From Aptenodytes patagonicus (lineage: Eukaryota > Chordata > Aves > Sphenisciformes > Spheniscidae): 64,000 bases of DNA. Location of the stretch: the NCBI RefSeq assembly GCF_965638725.1, contig NC_134971.1, forward strand, positions 253,001 to 317,000, written 5' to 3'. The notes under the pieces are model-generated. The model searched no databases, was not told where the DNA came from, and saw only the letters and a program-made list of their open reading frames with translations. Shown piece by piece: positions 13,201-25,200 of the stretch. Each line of letters opens with the position of its first letter. Position 1 is the stretch's first letter. The position numbers and the translations under genes are program-made.

Positions 13201-16200
13201 AGGGCTGCTGCCCACGGGATCAGCCACCCACTGCCATTTTCCGTGCCGGCAGGAGGCAGCTCGGGGAGGAACAATTTCCGTCACCCGGCGCCCACGCCAC
13301 TGTCACAGCCTGGGATGCTCCGGGGTTACTAAATTTACCGTCTGCTGCTCCTCATGTCCCTCCCTTCCGCCTGGGCCTGGCCGAACACAGCTTAACCCTT
13401 CCTGGGCAGGCTGGGGCAGTCAGACTGGGGAGCGCTCCCACCCCTGTTAGGGACCCCGGTTCTGGGGCAGCCGGGGGCACTGGGAGGAGCCCCTGGCTCA
13501 GCTCCCTGCAGCATCACCTGCAGTCCTGCCAGCCCTGGCGTCCGGCAGGGCAAGGGACCCCCCCACGTTGTCCCCCCCCCCCCGGCTCGGCCAGCGCCGG
13601 GCTCGCCTGCGGGGGCGAGCGGGCGGCTATTACACACTGTGGAAAAAATGAAACACTGGAAAACACCAGGCGTGGAATCCAGGGCTGGGACGGAGCCCGG
13701 GCAGCTCTGCGCGACATCAGGACCGGCCGCCCCACAGCGAGGGCTCCGTGGGGACTGCGGCTGCCCCGAACGGATTAGGGACAGCTTGGCTGGGGCAGGG
13801 GGAAGAAGAGATGCGGTACCCCAGGAGCAGCTCCCTGGTGCCCGCCGGCTGCTGAGGTGGGACCCCCCCCACTTTCCCTTACCTGCCAGCTGGTGCTGGC
13901 CCGGGTGCTGAGCAGGACCGTTTGCGGCAGCATGCCCATGTCCCCCGGGTGCAGGGGGGCCGCACTTCCCAGCATCGGGAAACCCCACAGCCCGGCCGAA
14001 CCTCTGCCCCTCGCCTGCACCCAGGCCCCGCTGCCACAATGTCCGGGAAGGAGGAAAAGCCAGGAGGGGCCGGGCTGCTGCATAGGAAGGGAGCGGGGCC
14101 ACAGTGGGATCCTGTGCCTGCATTAACCCCTTCCCAGCATGGCTGTGCCAGTGGGGCCGGTGAACATCATGGGAATCCCCCAGCCCCGCCGCCCGGGGGA
14201 TCTGTCCCCGCTCCTGCCTTTCTCCTGCTGCCCAAACTTGCTCCACCTAGCACACCCCGCTCCACAGGCAGCCCTGCCTGCCCATGAGCTGGAGGGTGAC
14301 CCTGGCATCTGGCTGCTCCCCGACACCCACCCTGCCCACTGACAGTCCCTGGTCCCCCGGCATTGCCCTCCGCCCCAGCAGAGCCCCTTACCTGGCTCCT
14401 CACCGCACAGGAGACTCCTGCTATCCCCCCAGCCCGTCCCTTGGGGGGTGCAGCCCCTCTCCAGCCGGCTCTGCCGGAGGAATGTGGGGCGGGAGCGCGG
14501 CCGCCCCGGCCGGCGCCCCACCACTGGAGCGGACAAGGCAGCCTTTCTTCTCCCGCCACCGCCTGCAGAACGCGCCGCTTGTTCCCGCCGTGGGAAGCGG
14601 CGAAGGCAGCAAATGCCAAGGGGTCGGGCTCGGTTACCGCCAAACAGCCCACGGCCCCCGTGCCCCCCGCGCACAGGGCTGCCCGCTCGTCCCCGGCCTC
14701 CTGGAGGACAAAAGCCCCTTTCTTCTCCCGACGCAGGCAGAGGCCTCACCTGGGAGGACGCCCAGCCCCGCCGCCACGGGGCCCCTGCCGACGCCGGGCG
14801 GGCTGCACGCGGACACACTGCCCCACCGCCACCATACTCCCGGGAGCCCCTGCACCCCACTGCCCGCAGGCTGTGACCTGCCTGCCTGCCCCGAGCCCAC
14901 GCGGGCAGGGGCGCTCGGGGGGTCTGCTCCTGTCCAACCCACTGCTGCCCACCGAGACCCAACCTGGGCACGGCACAGCCTGCCTCGCACCCCATCAAGT
15001 GTGGTCAGGTGCCAGCAGCCAGCTGGCAGACCCCGGAGCTGCACCACGTGCCGCTGGCCAGGGCACAGCCAGGGCATGGGCAGCCAACCCATGCTCGCTA
15101 AGGGCTGTGCCGATGCACCGGAGCGCAGCCTGGCACCCTGCCATGAGCAGGGTGCCCAAAGGTGCCCCAGCTGCCCCCCGCCCGGGATGCAGCATGCAAG
15201 GGGCAGGCTCACGGCATCCCACGGCATGGCCTTTCCTCCCCACCCGCAGCCGAGTGAGTCACAGGAGGAAGCCGGAGCGGCCGAGCTAACGGGTGCACAC
15301 CACACAGCATCGCAGCCTCCGTCCAACTTGGCTGCCTGCTCACTCCCCATCTGCTAACGCGCTTAGGGTGCGCTTACCCCTTCCCACACCCTCTGCCCCA
15401 GTAAACAACCGGCCCTTCCGCCAGCAGCTGGGAAGGGGGAGCCCGTCTCCAGCACAAAGACTGAGGGGAGTGAGGAGCCTGCTCCTGGCCACTGCCTCCG
15501 AGCCGGGGGCTGCCCCACGCCGAGCAGGGGAGACCCAGCCGGCCCCATCCCACCCGGGCGAGGGGCGGCGGGGGCTGCTTCGCGGTTGCTGGGGCGACGC
15601 AACGCTCCTGGCAATAACATCACCGTAAATCAGCTGCCAGACAGCTCCGGCGGGAGCCGAGGAATCCCGGCCGCACCCGCTGATCTCAGCGCTCCCGGGA
15701 AGCACTCCTGCACCGCTGTGGCGCGGCACAGCTGCACTCCGGCCGAGGCCCCGCCGGCATCGTGCCCCGGGCTCTCTGCGGACTGGGGTATGCCTGCTGC
15801 GTGCTTGGGCCAGGGAGGGTGCGCATCCCTGCTTTCCTGCACCCGACGTTCCCCGAGGTGAGCCAGCTCCAAGAGCCGGTGATGCCATGCATGGTCCCAA
15901 CTGCTGCCAGAGCTCAAGCACCGAGCCCAGCATCAGCATGTGCCTCCGGCCACCAGAGCATGGACGGGGAAACCACCACCGCTGAGCTCCAGGACCCCTC
16001 GTAAGGTTGCACGATTGAGACTCGTTCCTCAAAGCCCTCTCATAGCAAATGATGGCTTCTCATCTGCAGGCCAGACGCTCGGTTCGGCTCAGGGGGAGCA
16101 TCTGCGCTAATAACAGCTCAGGGACCGCGGCACGGGATGGGTTTCATGGGTCTCGGATCTGGTCCCTGGCACGAACCCATCACCCAGCCCTGCATTTGCT

Positions 16201-17400
16201 GGGAGAGGGGCAGGGGTGAACCTCGCCTCCCTGAAATGGGCATCGCTCTCTCCGTTCCGGTGTCTGGCCATCAGCAAGTGCCGCCTTGTCACGCAAACCT
16301 GCGGTTCCATCACCCTGCATGGCACCCTGCCCGTTGCAGCCCCGCGCACACCAACATATGGCATCGTGCGGCAACCCCAAACGTACGAGGAATTGCTGAA
16401 AAAACAGCTGGGCAGCACTGCCCTGCTGCTGCCTGGTCTCTGTGCTGCCTGCGGCGCTCGGCCCGGGGATGTGCCCTGCTGCAGCCCCTGCCTGGTGCCC
16501 AGGGAGGGCCGGGGGCTTGCAGAGCAGCCGGAGGGGTGGGAGAGCGGGCAGCCCTTCTGCACAGCAGCTGGATACCTTCTGGGGCTGCCAAATTCCTCGG
16601 GCTTTCTGGCAGCGGCCAAAGGGGCCGTGGCGAGAGCGTGTCAGGAAGCTGGAGTAAACAAGGTCCCGCCGCGGAGCGGGGTCCGGCCAGGCCAGCGCCG
16701 TTCCCAGGCTCCCCGAGAGGCATCGGGGACGGCAGGGGCAGCCTCGGGCCAAGCACCGTCTCCCCCTGCAACCGCCCACGAGCCGCAGCAGGATTTGGGG
16801 ATGGGAGGGCCTTCCACGCGGGGCCGGCTGCTCTCAGGGCTCCCACGCCAACAAACTCGCCACCGACGTGGGCCACCGGATCTGGCTCCAGCTCCCGGCC
16901 CACCCACGCCCTCCCAAACTGTCGTGCGATGATGGGTTTTACGGCTGAAGGGGTTTTCCTGCTCTCCCGCCTGCAGGCTCCTTCCCCGCGCCCCTCCTTG
17001 GGAGCCCCCCAGGCAGGCGGGCGGGGACCCCCACCGCGTCCCACGCCTGGCCCCGACACGGGCCGAGGCAGCGGAGCCCCTTCCCCTCACCCCTGCCGTA
17101 TCCCGCTGCCCCCGAAGCGCTGCCCGGCGGGCTTCCTAAGAGCAGGGGCTGCCTGGGGCACGAGTGGGGGTCCCATCGTCCGCCCGCCCCCCCCCCCGCG
17201 TCCGTCCGTCCGGCGCCGAGAGGGACGAGCTGCCCCCGGTGCTCGATGCCGGTGCGCCCGGCCGGGACCCCGACCCCATCCCCGCCGCCGCTCACCTCCG
17301 CTCCGCTGGCCCGGCAGCCCCGTCCCGGGCTCCGCCGCCGCCGCCGCTCCCCTCCACTGTCCGCCGGCGGCCGCACCCCCGCCCCGCCCCGCCGCCCGCC
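1..17400 (-). CDS. PHLDB1: PHLDB1 (LL5-alpha), 5' part of gene
   Basis: PHLDB1 encodes a cortical scaffold with an N-terminal FHA domain, coiled coils and a C-terminal PH domain that binds phosphoinositides and helps anchor microtubules and insulin signalling parts at the membrane. Twelve coding exons are visible, listed 5' to 3': 12528-12469 (ATG at 12528), 12016-11893, 11817-11647, 9560-9435, 7958-6847, 6052-5810, 5732-5595, 5468-5331, 3292-3164, 1925-1770, 1659-1549, 1368-1279. They total 2,598 nt, or 866 codons, with consistent phase. The FHA region, the Ser/Pro-rich middle and the coiled coil match the vertebrate family. The exons for the rest of the coiled coil and the PH domain lie beyond the left edge. 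The start codon sits in a strong context (GCACCATGG). The 14 codons between the exon's acceptor and that ATG are also open, so an N-terminal extension is not excluded. Confidence 0.95.
1279..1925 (-). CDS. PHLDB1: PHLDB1 coiled-coil exons, second group
   Basis: Three phase-0 exons: 1925-1770 (52 codons, EAEALEMEAKLFEDLEFQQL), 1659-1549 (37 codons, ERVAALDAQAAQIRLQSAQE) and 1368-1279 (30 codons, EKEKLVSLERRYQLVTGGRS). All match the human protein closely. The next family exon (human EMEKLLLPAVDLEQWYQEL) is not found down to position 1, so it lies outside the window. Confidence 0.92.
3164..3292 (-). CDS. PHLDB1: PHLDB1 43-codon in-frame coiled-coil exon
   Basis: Encodes ERAKVDAERKELEQLRAL followed by the family signature KCPESMREQLREQMRR, equivalent to human DNCPESVREQLQEQLRR. 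The donor is the less usual AAGG|GTCAGT. The acceptor follows an exceptionally long pyrimidine tract (see the repeat at 3308-3368). The exon is 129 nt and phase 0 at both ends, so it could be a cassette exon. Confidence 0.88.
3308..3368. repeat. A-rich/G-run, giant polypyrimidine tract on minus strand
   Basis: On the plus strand an 11-base A run is followed by mixed A/G and then an uninterrupted run of 17 G (3348-3364). On the minus, sense strand of PHLDB1 this is C17 followed by T/C-rich sequence, ending about 16 bases before the 3' splice site of the 3292-3164 exon. It is homopurine/homopyrimidine and can be expected to be length-variable. Confidence 0.9.
5331..6052 (-). CDS. PHLDB1: PHLDB1 coiled-coil exons, first group
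   Basis: Three exons, 6052-5810 (81 codons), 5732-5595 (46 codons) and 5468-5331 (46 codons), are all phase 0. They encode the ERQRLETILNLCAEY helix, the acidic SDEENLKEECSSTEST stretch, and then heptad-rich Glu/Gln/Leu coiled coil (QLKGHVKELEQQLQETSRE, then AEMERALLQGERESEAARLR). The segment after LNLCAEY is shorter than in human as I remember it. Because all three are multiples of three, skipping any one would keep the frame. Confidence 0.92.
5744..5800. repeat. GGCAC/GGCAT-type 5-bp minisatellite
   Basis: About ten imperfect tandem copies of a 5-base unit (GGCAT, GGCAC, AGCAC) fill most of the 77-bp intron between the PHLDB1 exons at 5810 and 5732. No coding role is suggested. Confidence 0.85.
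6847..7958 (-). CDS. PHLDB1: PHLDB1 large Ser/Pro-rich exon
   Basis: This 1,112-nt exon encodes residues about 161-531. It begins with the conserved SHSSLVSSIEKDLQDIMDSL block. It continues through a long low-complexity Ser/Pro/Arg region with many SP and SPR sites (candidate proline-directed or basophilic kinase sites) and DRPPSPFREP-like segments. It ends with the highly conserved ERKNSITEISDNEDELLEYH and the start of the coiled coil. The DNA is extremely GC-rich, so both strands carry long spurious open frames. The donor is GTGAGA at 6846-6841. Confidence 0.94.
9435..9560 (-). CDS. PHLDB1: PHLDB1 exon completing the FHA domain
   Basis: Encodes roughly residues 119-160, including ICLGQATFLRFNHPAEAKWM. 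The donor that keeps frame is GCAA|GTAGGT at 9434-9429. A second GT three bases further on (GTAG|GTGACC) does not fit the 2-nt start of the next exon. The exon joins at phase 1 to the large exon starting at 7958, giving K-P-E-A-L-V-N-G-G, which matches the human E-S-L-V-N-G-N region. Confidence 0.9.
10980..11070 (-). promoter_or_regulatory. PHLDB1: Possible internal PHLDB1 first exon in a CpG island
   Basis: On the minus strand a (GCG)n tract leads straight into a good donor, GCG|GTGAGTGCG, at 10979-10971. The surrounding 10.7-11.2 kb is very CpG-rich. No coding frame of the family is seen here. It lies between the coding exons at 11647 and 9560, so a transcript starting here would skip the first FHA exons. 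Inference only. Confidence 0.35.
11647..12016 (-). CDS. PHLDB1: PHLDB1 FHA-domain exons
   Basis: Two exons, 12016-11893 (41 codons plus 1 nt) and 11817-11647, encode residues about 21-118. They include PHLVSLGSGRLSTAVTLLPL and the FHA core segments QHCYIENVRGTLTLHPCGN and IDGVPLRRPTRLTQG. The intron between them is only 75 bp. The FHA fold continues into the exon at 9560-9435 (CLGQATFLRFNHPAEAKWMK). Family alignment from memory is close to identity with human in this part. FHA domains normally bind phosphothreonine peptides; whether this one does cannot be judged from sequence alone. Confidence 0.93.
12469..12570 (-). CDS. PHLDB1: PHLDB1 start-codon exon
   Basis: This exon carries the ATG at 12528-12526 and encodes MEAPGRIPASPTRRVQTIIQ. 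It ends at a GTGAG donor and joins in phase 0 to the exon starting N-S-P-L-D-L. The acceptor is a CAGCAG tandem, so the exon may begin at 12570 or 12567; this affects only the 5'UTR. The 20 N-terminal residues differ from the human N-terminus that I remember (MDALNRNQ...), so this is probably an alternative or lineage-specific first coding exon. Confidence 0.85.
12571..17295. other. PHLDB1 first intron, GC-rich
   Basis: About 4.7 kb of GC-rich sequence between the proposed first exon and the start-codon exon. Long open frames on both strands (for example 16137-17495 plus) have proline/arginine/glycine-rich low-complexity composition and no family resemblance, as expected of GC-rich DNA. No transposon or RNA gene was recognised. 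Confidence 0.55.
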
Positions 17401-17480
17401 CCGTCCCGCCCCCGCGGGGACGAGGGGCGGAGGGACGGGGCCGACCCAGCCGAGGGGGCCGCTCCGCCCGCAGGACCCGC
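17150..17480 (-). promoter_or_regulatory. PHLDB1: PHLDB1 main promoter and non-coding first exon
   Basis: A dense CpG region with GC-box-like runs (CCCCGCCCC). A donor AGCGGAG|GTGAGC lies at 17295-17290, so a 5'UTR exon would cover about 17296-17400. It starts only 100-200 bp downstream of the ARCN1 polyadenylation site on the same strand. The transcription start itself cannot be seen. Confidence 0.6.
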
Positions 17481-17519
17481 CGGCCCGTCTGCTGAAGGAC
17501 CCCCAAGACCCTCAGCCGG

Positions 17520-19203
17520 TTCCTTCGACAATACTCTTTATTTGATTAAAGACTCGGTATTCTCTGTGTACACTGGAATGTGCTCTATTCCCTAGGCCAG
17601 TATCGTACAGGGTTACAAAAAGGGGGGAGCTCGGCTCGGTTTAAATATTACCCTCCAACGAATTTTAGGAAAGAAAAAAAAAAAAAAGCTCCTCGGATGC
17701 TTGAACTAACCTCGACTCCATTTTAAAATCATACAGACAAGTGACTCTCGAGCACAACCGAGTTAATGGGATTTGTCACCTACTTGGCTAGGGAACAGGG
17801 CCCACTCTCCCAGGACAGGGATCAGGGTCGATTCCCTCTCGGGTGCTGCTGACGGAGGAGAGACCACCAACTTCTTTGGCAGAGGACCCCATGGGAACCG
17901 AGACGCTCTCACTCCCACACAAGGGTGCTCTCAGGAGCACAGTACATGTGTTTTCAGGTCATTTTTTTCCCCACCTGTGTGCTCAGGACCTACGGCAGCA
18001 GCTGGTGCCCTCCCCTGCAGACCTCCCCGGTGGCCAGTTAAGCTGTTGGCAACAGGCCCCGAGTCAAGCAGGTGAGATGAGTTTTGAGGGGAGCACAGCT
18101 CTGTGAGATGAGGCAAATAATGCTCGTGAGGCAGCGGGAGGAGGAACAGCTCTGGGGCAGCAGACACCACACTGGAGTGCTGCTCACACTCTGATCAGCC
18201 CAGCAGGTTTTCTGGAAACAAGCGTTTCCTTCTCCTCCATCCCCAAGTGCTGAGGAAGAACACTAGTTTGGGACAGGTCCTGACACACAGGCCAAGTAAC
18301 CCAGTCTCCACGGCCGCTTGCACCGAGGCAGGCAAAGCATTCAACCTCCCAAGACACAGAAAGGGCCCCGGGAAGGACATGCAGCTGGTTCTAAACAAAT
18401 TAAACTGCCTCCAAAGCCTGGCCCAAGAGCAGCTGCAGCAGACAGCGAGCCCGTGCACTGGATGCTCTCCCTGCTGCAGCAGGAGCTAGAGCACCCGGAG
18501 CCACGGCCTGCGCTATCTCGGAGCCCTCTCTGAGCCAGAGAGGTGAGCCCAGGCGTAGGGCCATCGCTGTACAGCAGGGCTGGAGAGACAGCAGTAACTG
18601 CAGGGCAACAGGACCGAAGCCCCGAGTCCCTCTTCCCCACCCCACGCCCCTGCCACAACCCCCCCCCTCCTTTGAAACCGAGGCCAGCTTGCTCCGCTTC
18701 CACCAGACAGAAGGGTCCAGAGAAGCAAGGCGCCCCCGCGCATGTTATCTTAATGCCTGCTTTCATCAACGGAAACGAGAGTTGAAGGCCGAGGAGGAAC
18801 TAAAATGGCAGCACCAACAACGGAACAGCGCGTGACGCTTCAGAAAGGAAGAGAACGATGTCTGGTAGGCTCTGGGACTGAGCTCTGGTCGTCTTCAGAG
18901 GAGAAGGGGACGTGTCAAAGCCAGGTTCTCTGCGGAGATCTTGCTTTTCTGCCGGTCGGTAAAAATCTGCCAAAGAAATTTGTAGCCTTTCCCCCACGAG
19001 CACGTCAATTCTCTGCCAAAAATGTCTGTGACCCAGGAACGCTGCAGATGGCAGACAGAGCCACGCGTCTTAGCAGAGAGGGGGCTGCGGCGTTCCCAAC
19101 ATTCAGAATAAACTTCGGCCTCTTTTTTTGTTTTTTGTTTTGTTTTTTTTTTTTTTCTTTTTCGTTTAAAAATTTCTTCCTTTGTGATTCCCCATGGCTG
19201 GCA
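17520..19203 (-). other. ARCN1: ARCN1 3'UTR
   Basis: About 1.7 kb between the TAA codon and the polyadenylation signal. It contains a T-rich stretch on the plus strand at about 19123-19162 (A-rich in the transcript) just after the stop codon, and a plus-strand A run near 17673-17687. No other gene is seen. Confidence 0.8.
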
Positions 19204-22200
19204 TTACAGGATTTCGTACTTGTCCACCAGGAAGGTGGTTTCAGTAGAAAACCTTACAGGGCTGTTCCCGTCTACCTGGGTCACTTTGGTAACCTGCGGA
19301 GACAACACGCAGAGTTAGCTCAGCATCGAACGCCGCTCCCCACCACAAGCCATGCAGCGCTTTCTGACACTGGGGTGGTCACGAGGACAGAATCAACCCA
19401 GCACTTACAAGTCAGCCCTGAAAGAACGACCTTCGTTCTCAGGAAACCTGAAAACAGGGGAATGATGTCCTGCGGTAGCCGTGCCTCTGCTGAAAGCGGC
19501 TTGTGAGGGGCTAAGCATCTGTCCCTAGCTGCAGTTCAGCGGGAACAGACAGACAGACAGTCGTATGCTGAGAAGTGTTTTGGCTCGGAAGGCTGGTGGA
19601 TTCTCTAACGAAGTCTGAGGGGAATTAATGATTACTCGGAGGCACGAAGGCACAACCGGAACTGCAGGCAAGCTCTGGGAAGCTGAAGTTGCCAGTGCTG
19701 CCCGCTGCCACTCCTGAATCCAGCTAACGCAGAGGCGACTTAACGCCGACGCCCAAGCCTTCGCTAAGCGGGACAGCAGGGGCCCACGCACCACAGCACG
19801 GCCGTTTTTAGCCAGCGGATGACTGAGGCAGCTTGAAAGAGGCAAGAGTGACATCACGCCTGCAGAGCGCCGGCAGCGGCCATACCTGTATGTTGCAATA
19901 GTTCTTTTTGGAGATGAAGGAGACTTGCACCGGGAAGAAGTCATTTGGCTGCCCTGCTATGCTGAACTCCAGGCTGCCGCTCTTGTTTTTGGCATCTATC
20001 ACTGGCAGGCACCACTCGAGGAGATTTCTCCGGCTGTCGTGGCGATACTCACCATCAATCTCCCCAATCACTGGGGCGCCGACACCAGACCTAGAGCAGG
20101 CAACAAGAAGCTCCAATAGCTTACCCGCACAGAGCTAAGAAAATGCTTGTCAAGCCCGTCGGTGTGGCCAGACTGCAAACCAGAGAGGGGAAGGAACCGG
20201 CGGGATCCAGGACGGTGCCTGTTAGCGCTGCCCGGACAAGGAACGTTACTTACGGCAAGGGGATGGTGATGACCACATCGTTCAGCTCTAGGCTCTCCTC
20301 TTGCAACTCGTATTCAATGTTAACATCGCAATTGTTCCCGCTTTCTGACGGCCAGCAATTAACTGAGGGCACAGAAACAGCATGCTGAGCCACACAGGCT
20401 TTCTACGTGGAACAGGCTTTCAAAAGATGACGCGCTTCGAAAAGCACAGCAAAGTCATCCCCAAGAAATTCTGGCTTTCAGAAAAGCTTTTTGTTTTCTT
20501 CAAGAGCATTACGGAAAACGCACACTGCCGAGAAGAATGGGTACTATCCAACGGAAGACACACAGTATTTCCAACACCTCACAACGTGCCACGCTCCAGG
20601 CAGCTCAGCTGCCGCAAGGCGGGCTACAAGCCGGCAGCCCACGGATGAACATCAGCCTCTTCCGCCCGAGCCCCCAGACGCACGCTCGCACTCACTCGTC
20701 AGTGGAATGAAGGACTCTTCCGTGGTCTGCAACCTCCACTTCAGCACGCCCACGTCGCTGTTAATAGGGAATGACTTCTCTGGGTTCTTCAAACCAATCT
20801 GCGATTCTGCAGTGAAGAGCTTCTTGTCCACATTTGGGTGAGTCTGAAAGGGGAACACACGCTCAGGCTGTAACTCTAAGCCCAAGGAGAGAACTGTACG
20901 TAGGTAACGCGGGTTCTAATAAGACGGGCCTACGCATCCCAGAGTATTTTCCTTGACAAAATACACATCAGTTTTGCTCCTTGCTCAGAAGCCTGACTGG
21001 AGCACATCTGCTCATCAACCTGGGATTCCTTCCAGAAAACGCTGATCCGCTAAGAAGAATCCACACCACCACGATTTTGACTTGCCACTGCGCCAGAGAC
21101 TCTAGCAAGGCACGTCCTGGGCTGACACCCAGAGAGCAACTTCAACTCCTCTTAAAATCTCAAAGACCACCCCAAAGACCTGTAACGGACATTTTTCTTG
21201 AAGAAAAAAAAACAACCTAACGCTACTGGGAAGAACACCCTGAAACCACAAAAACGCTACTTCCCTCAGCAACCTTAACGCATGTATATGACAGCAGCCA
21301 AACTCAATTTAAGTGTTCTCTCTTCACAACAGCAAGCGTAAGCAGCTTTTTAGAAGCTGAGGATTTCTGCAAGTTAACGTTCAAGTTACACTAGAAAGAC
21401 AGGAGTCTGCACTGGGTTTGATCTCGTCTTCCACCTGAAGCAGCACATGTGGCAGCATCGTTAGGAACTCACTCATCAGATGCGCTGATAAGGAACCTAC
21501 TACTCTACAAGCAGACCTGCAGCCAGCTATGTATAGACAAGCTCTTGGCGAGGGGGAGGAGGGAGCAAAAGAGCGTATCAAAGCAGCACCATCTCCAGGG
21601 CTCAGGAAGATCACACAAACAGAGAGGGAGAACGGGGAGGACGTATCTCTACGAATCTTCTGAGCTTCTATCGCTGACGGCAATCGAGGGCTCTGGCTCC
21701 AGGAATTGTCTCGGAGACAGCAGTGTCGGGACCCGAGCAACCGCGGAAAGAAGCGGCTTTCTAGATAATAAATGAATGCCTCATTGGCACAGTAACTTAA
21801 TTCTAACACTCCTGCTCAACAACTAAAGCTCACATCGTATAACCAAGCAACGCACCAGGCTGCTGCAAAGTCCAAGTGAGACCAGACGGCATGCCAACGT
21901 GCGTTACTGGACAGATAAGGCTCCAAGGGCAGGAGGATAAGCGCACGAGATCGGATTTCTCGGGTGAACTTCAATCTTTTGAGCATGAGCTGTCCCTGCA
22001 TTTATGCTGCGGTAACGTCTGCGGTGACTACTTCCAGTTTCAACGCATTTGCTGAGAAGGCTTGGATGAGAACACAGGATGGTAACATGCTCAAGTATTT
22101 CCAATTGTTTGCCCTGGAGAGCAGCAAAAGCATGTTCAACAGCACGGGACACCAAACAGGCTTTACCTGTAGCTGCACTCCCCTCTTGTCTTCATTTTCT

Positions 22201-25200
22201 ACATGCAGGCGAATCCGGGCAAACTTTTCATCGGAAATGTGCAGCATGATCATGCCATGCAGCTCCATGTTCTGCAACCCTCCGTCACGGCCACAAGTCA
22301 AGGAAATTTTCTCCTCTATTTTCATGTGCACACTAGACAGACAGAAGAAAAGCAGGTATCTCAAGTCCCACGCTTGGCATCTAACTGGCAAGATGCGAGA
22401 TTAGCGCTCAGCAAGGACAGGCTACGTGTAACGAGCAGGTGCTCCCAAGAGCCTGATGGCCCCAAAGGGAATAGCATGGACAGCACAGCGGATGCTAATG
22501 CTGCTCCGACAGGTTAACTCGGGGGCAGGCGGCTCCACAGATATGAGTCTGTAATGGATGGAAGCCCAGATAAACAGCGACGATACAGCATCTCGACATG
22601 CTGTTCACTCAAACCCCCTCTGCTGTACAGCAGCACGGCTCACGGCACTAAAAGGTTCTGAATTGCTACACGTAAAACGAGCCGTGAACGCTTCCATCCT
22701 AAGCCGCAATAAGGCAGGAACTCTTTGTGTCTGGGGAACGGGAGAAACGGCAGCTACTTTCACTCATCGGAAGGCAAAACACCGGGAAAAAGGCATAGGA
22801 AAATTCCCAACCTCAGCTAAACAGTCGTTGTATCCCGTTTTAGTTAAGGCGATTCCTAAGCAAATTGGCTATCTGCTTTTTTGCTGCTGTGCTTTCCAAG
22901 ATTTTGCCCACCATCTTTTAAAATTAACAGGCTGAGTGAGCACACAGGACCTGAATGGCAGGAAAAAGCCTGTTCCGAAAACTAAAAAAGAAGCTAGCTC
23001 ACGAAGCAACACGTGCATCGCAGAGAGAGCTGCGAGAAGACTGCTTTCAAAGTGAGGGCAATACCTACCTCTCCATGTTAACGGGAGGAGCGAGAACTTT
23101 GGCTGCTTCCGTAGAGCGCTTGCCTACAGAAGTCATGATATTTTCTCCTTCCAATTTCAGCTTGTCCACAAAGTTGTCCACCTCCTTCCCCTTGGCGCCA
23201 AGTTTCAAGGCTTTACTGGGACCTGAAGGCCTAAACAAAAGGCGTAAGAATCTCCAAGTCAGCTCATGGCAACAGATTCCTCCTCCCTCGGTTCTCTTAA
23301 GTGTCATAACCTGACCATCCCAACAATATAGCGTTCACCTCTGCAGCCTTTTTTGGGGGAGAACGTGCGTGAAACCGATGATCTTACGTGTGGGCTGCCA
23401 AGTTATAATTTAGATCTGGATTCTGTTCCGAGTGTTACCCGTAGCTGGGACCTCTTTCTCACGCAAAATGAGAAGCGCATTGCCCATCAAAGACTCCAGA
23501 GAGACTATGGGATGCTACTGTGGTACACAGCACAACTGCTCTTCAATAAGAAAAGAGGGGTCTCGAGAATCTGCAACATATACCGGCCGACAAGCAGCCA
23601 CATTAAAGGCTCAGAGGTCAACACACGCCGATCGGCAAAGCTAAGGGGAGGCTTTACAAAGGCATGACCACCTCTACCCTGTACAGTAACCGAACGGGAG
23701 GGCTACGCAGACAAAGAACCCGCCTTAGAGAGCCTTGATTTGGGCATGTGGTTTCAGCCACTGCCGGCTCCAAGGAACATTTGCTACCTACTGTACACCT
23801 ACCTGGCAGGCGCTGGTGCCACTTTGGGCTTCTCTGTTTCAATGATGGTCTCTGTGATCATCGCCGCCGTTGTGCCCCCAGACACGGCCGAGCTACCAAA
23901 GCCACCAAAACCGGGTGCCTTTTTGCCCTGTCTCTCTGCGTCCCTCCTGGCCTGCTGCAACTCCTTTGCTTTACGGCGCATCTCCGCTTTTGCTTCACGC
24001 TCCTGAGTCTGAAACGAAAGACAAGAGGCCGATAGAGCTTTGCAACCTCAATCTTAGTCTGCACAGGAACTAAGTGCATTTGCTCATAAACCCTTTGCAA
24101 AGAGAAAGGAAACAAGACATGTGCGTTCAGTTTACAGAAAAGCCAAGTAATTTTATGACCCCTATCAAAGGGGGGTAACACCTCTGTACAAAAAAAGCAG
24201 TGTTTCCCAGACAGGGTACCCCACCGTACCAGGCTTGCAGTTATTCCCGCTCACCTCTCGGACAGCTCGGAACACCTTTTCTTCATGCGAGTCCATCTCG
24301 GTGAAGGTCCGAATTTGTGCCAGGTTTACGTTTTCACGGTAGCCCAGGGCAACAATTTCATCAAAGGCAAAAATCAGGTCGAAGCAGTGTTCGGAGATCT
24401 CATTCTCCTCCAGAGCTCGACAATATTCAGGGATCTAGTGAGGGAGGGGAAAACATTTAAAGGAGTATTCGCATGAAGATGAAGTTTTGCCGTTACTAGT
24501 TTTTCTACACTAAAACACTTAGACAACCCTCTTAGCTTAGTTGTAGTGCTAAGTCGGAGGAACCTCAACACATGCTGAGGCCAGCGGATTTCCTGAAGAT
24601 CCTTTGGTTGCATGAAGACAGCCGCACAAACTCGCTGCTTAGAAATGCATTTAAAAGTAGTGCTGTACCTCTACCAATCACATACTGTAATGTCACGTTA
24701 TTTTTAGAAGGAATATGGGTGTTATCTTAAGAATACAGAGAATATTTTATGCTAAATTTACAACATCACCCTTTGGTCTCACCAGTTGAAATGCAACCAG
24801 GGATTTTTCACGTGTAGTTCAAAAACACCACTGACACGTCAAAGCTTACTTCCAGGCCAGGAAGAGGCTCTGCAAAATCAAGTTGCCAGATGGAGGCAGA
24901 CAGCGCTTCAGCACCAGCTCACCGACAGGTTCCCTTGTAACTACGCTGTTTCAGGCTACACACGTGCGAACTCTGCATTAAGTGACAGAGCCTTACCACT
25001 CTAGAGAAGAGTCGGAGTGTTTCTAGGTCTTCCAGGATGTTGCTGTTCTTGGTGGTGATCAGCACCATGTAGAGCTTCTCCATCGGTTGATAGACGTACC
25101 GCACGCTCTCCGTTTCCACAAAAGTGTGCTGCTTCCCCGTGTTCATCAGCTTCGGGAAAGCCGCCAGCAGCCCCTCGATGCGGGTCCGAGTCATCTCCAC

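Noticed and set aside
16137-17495. 452-codon plus-strand open frame upstream of the PHLDB1 promoter
   Set aside because: Pro/Arg/Gly-rich translation in CpG-rich DNA, no recognisable domain, overlaps the PHLDB1 promoter and first exon.
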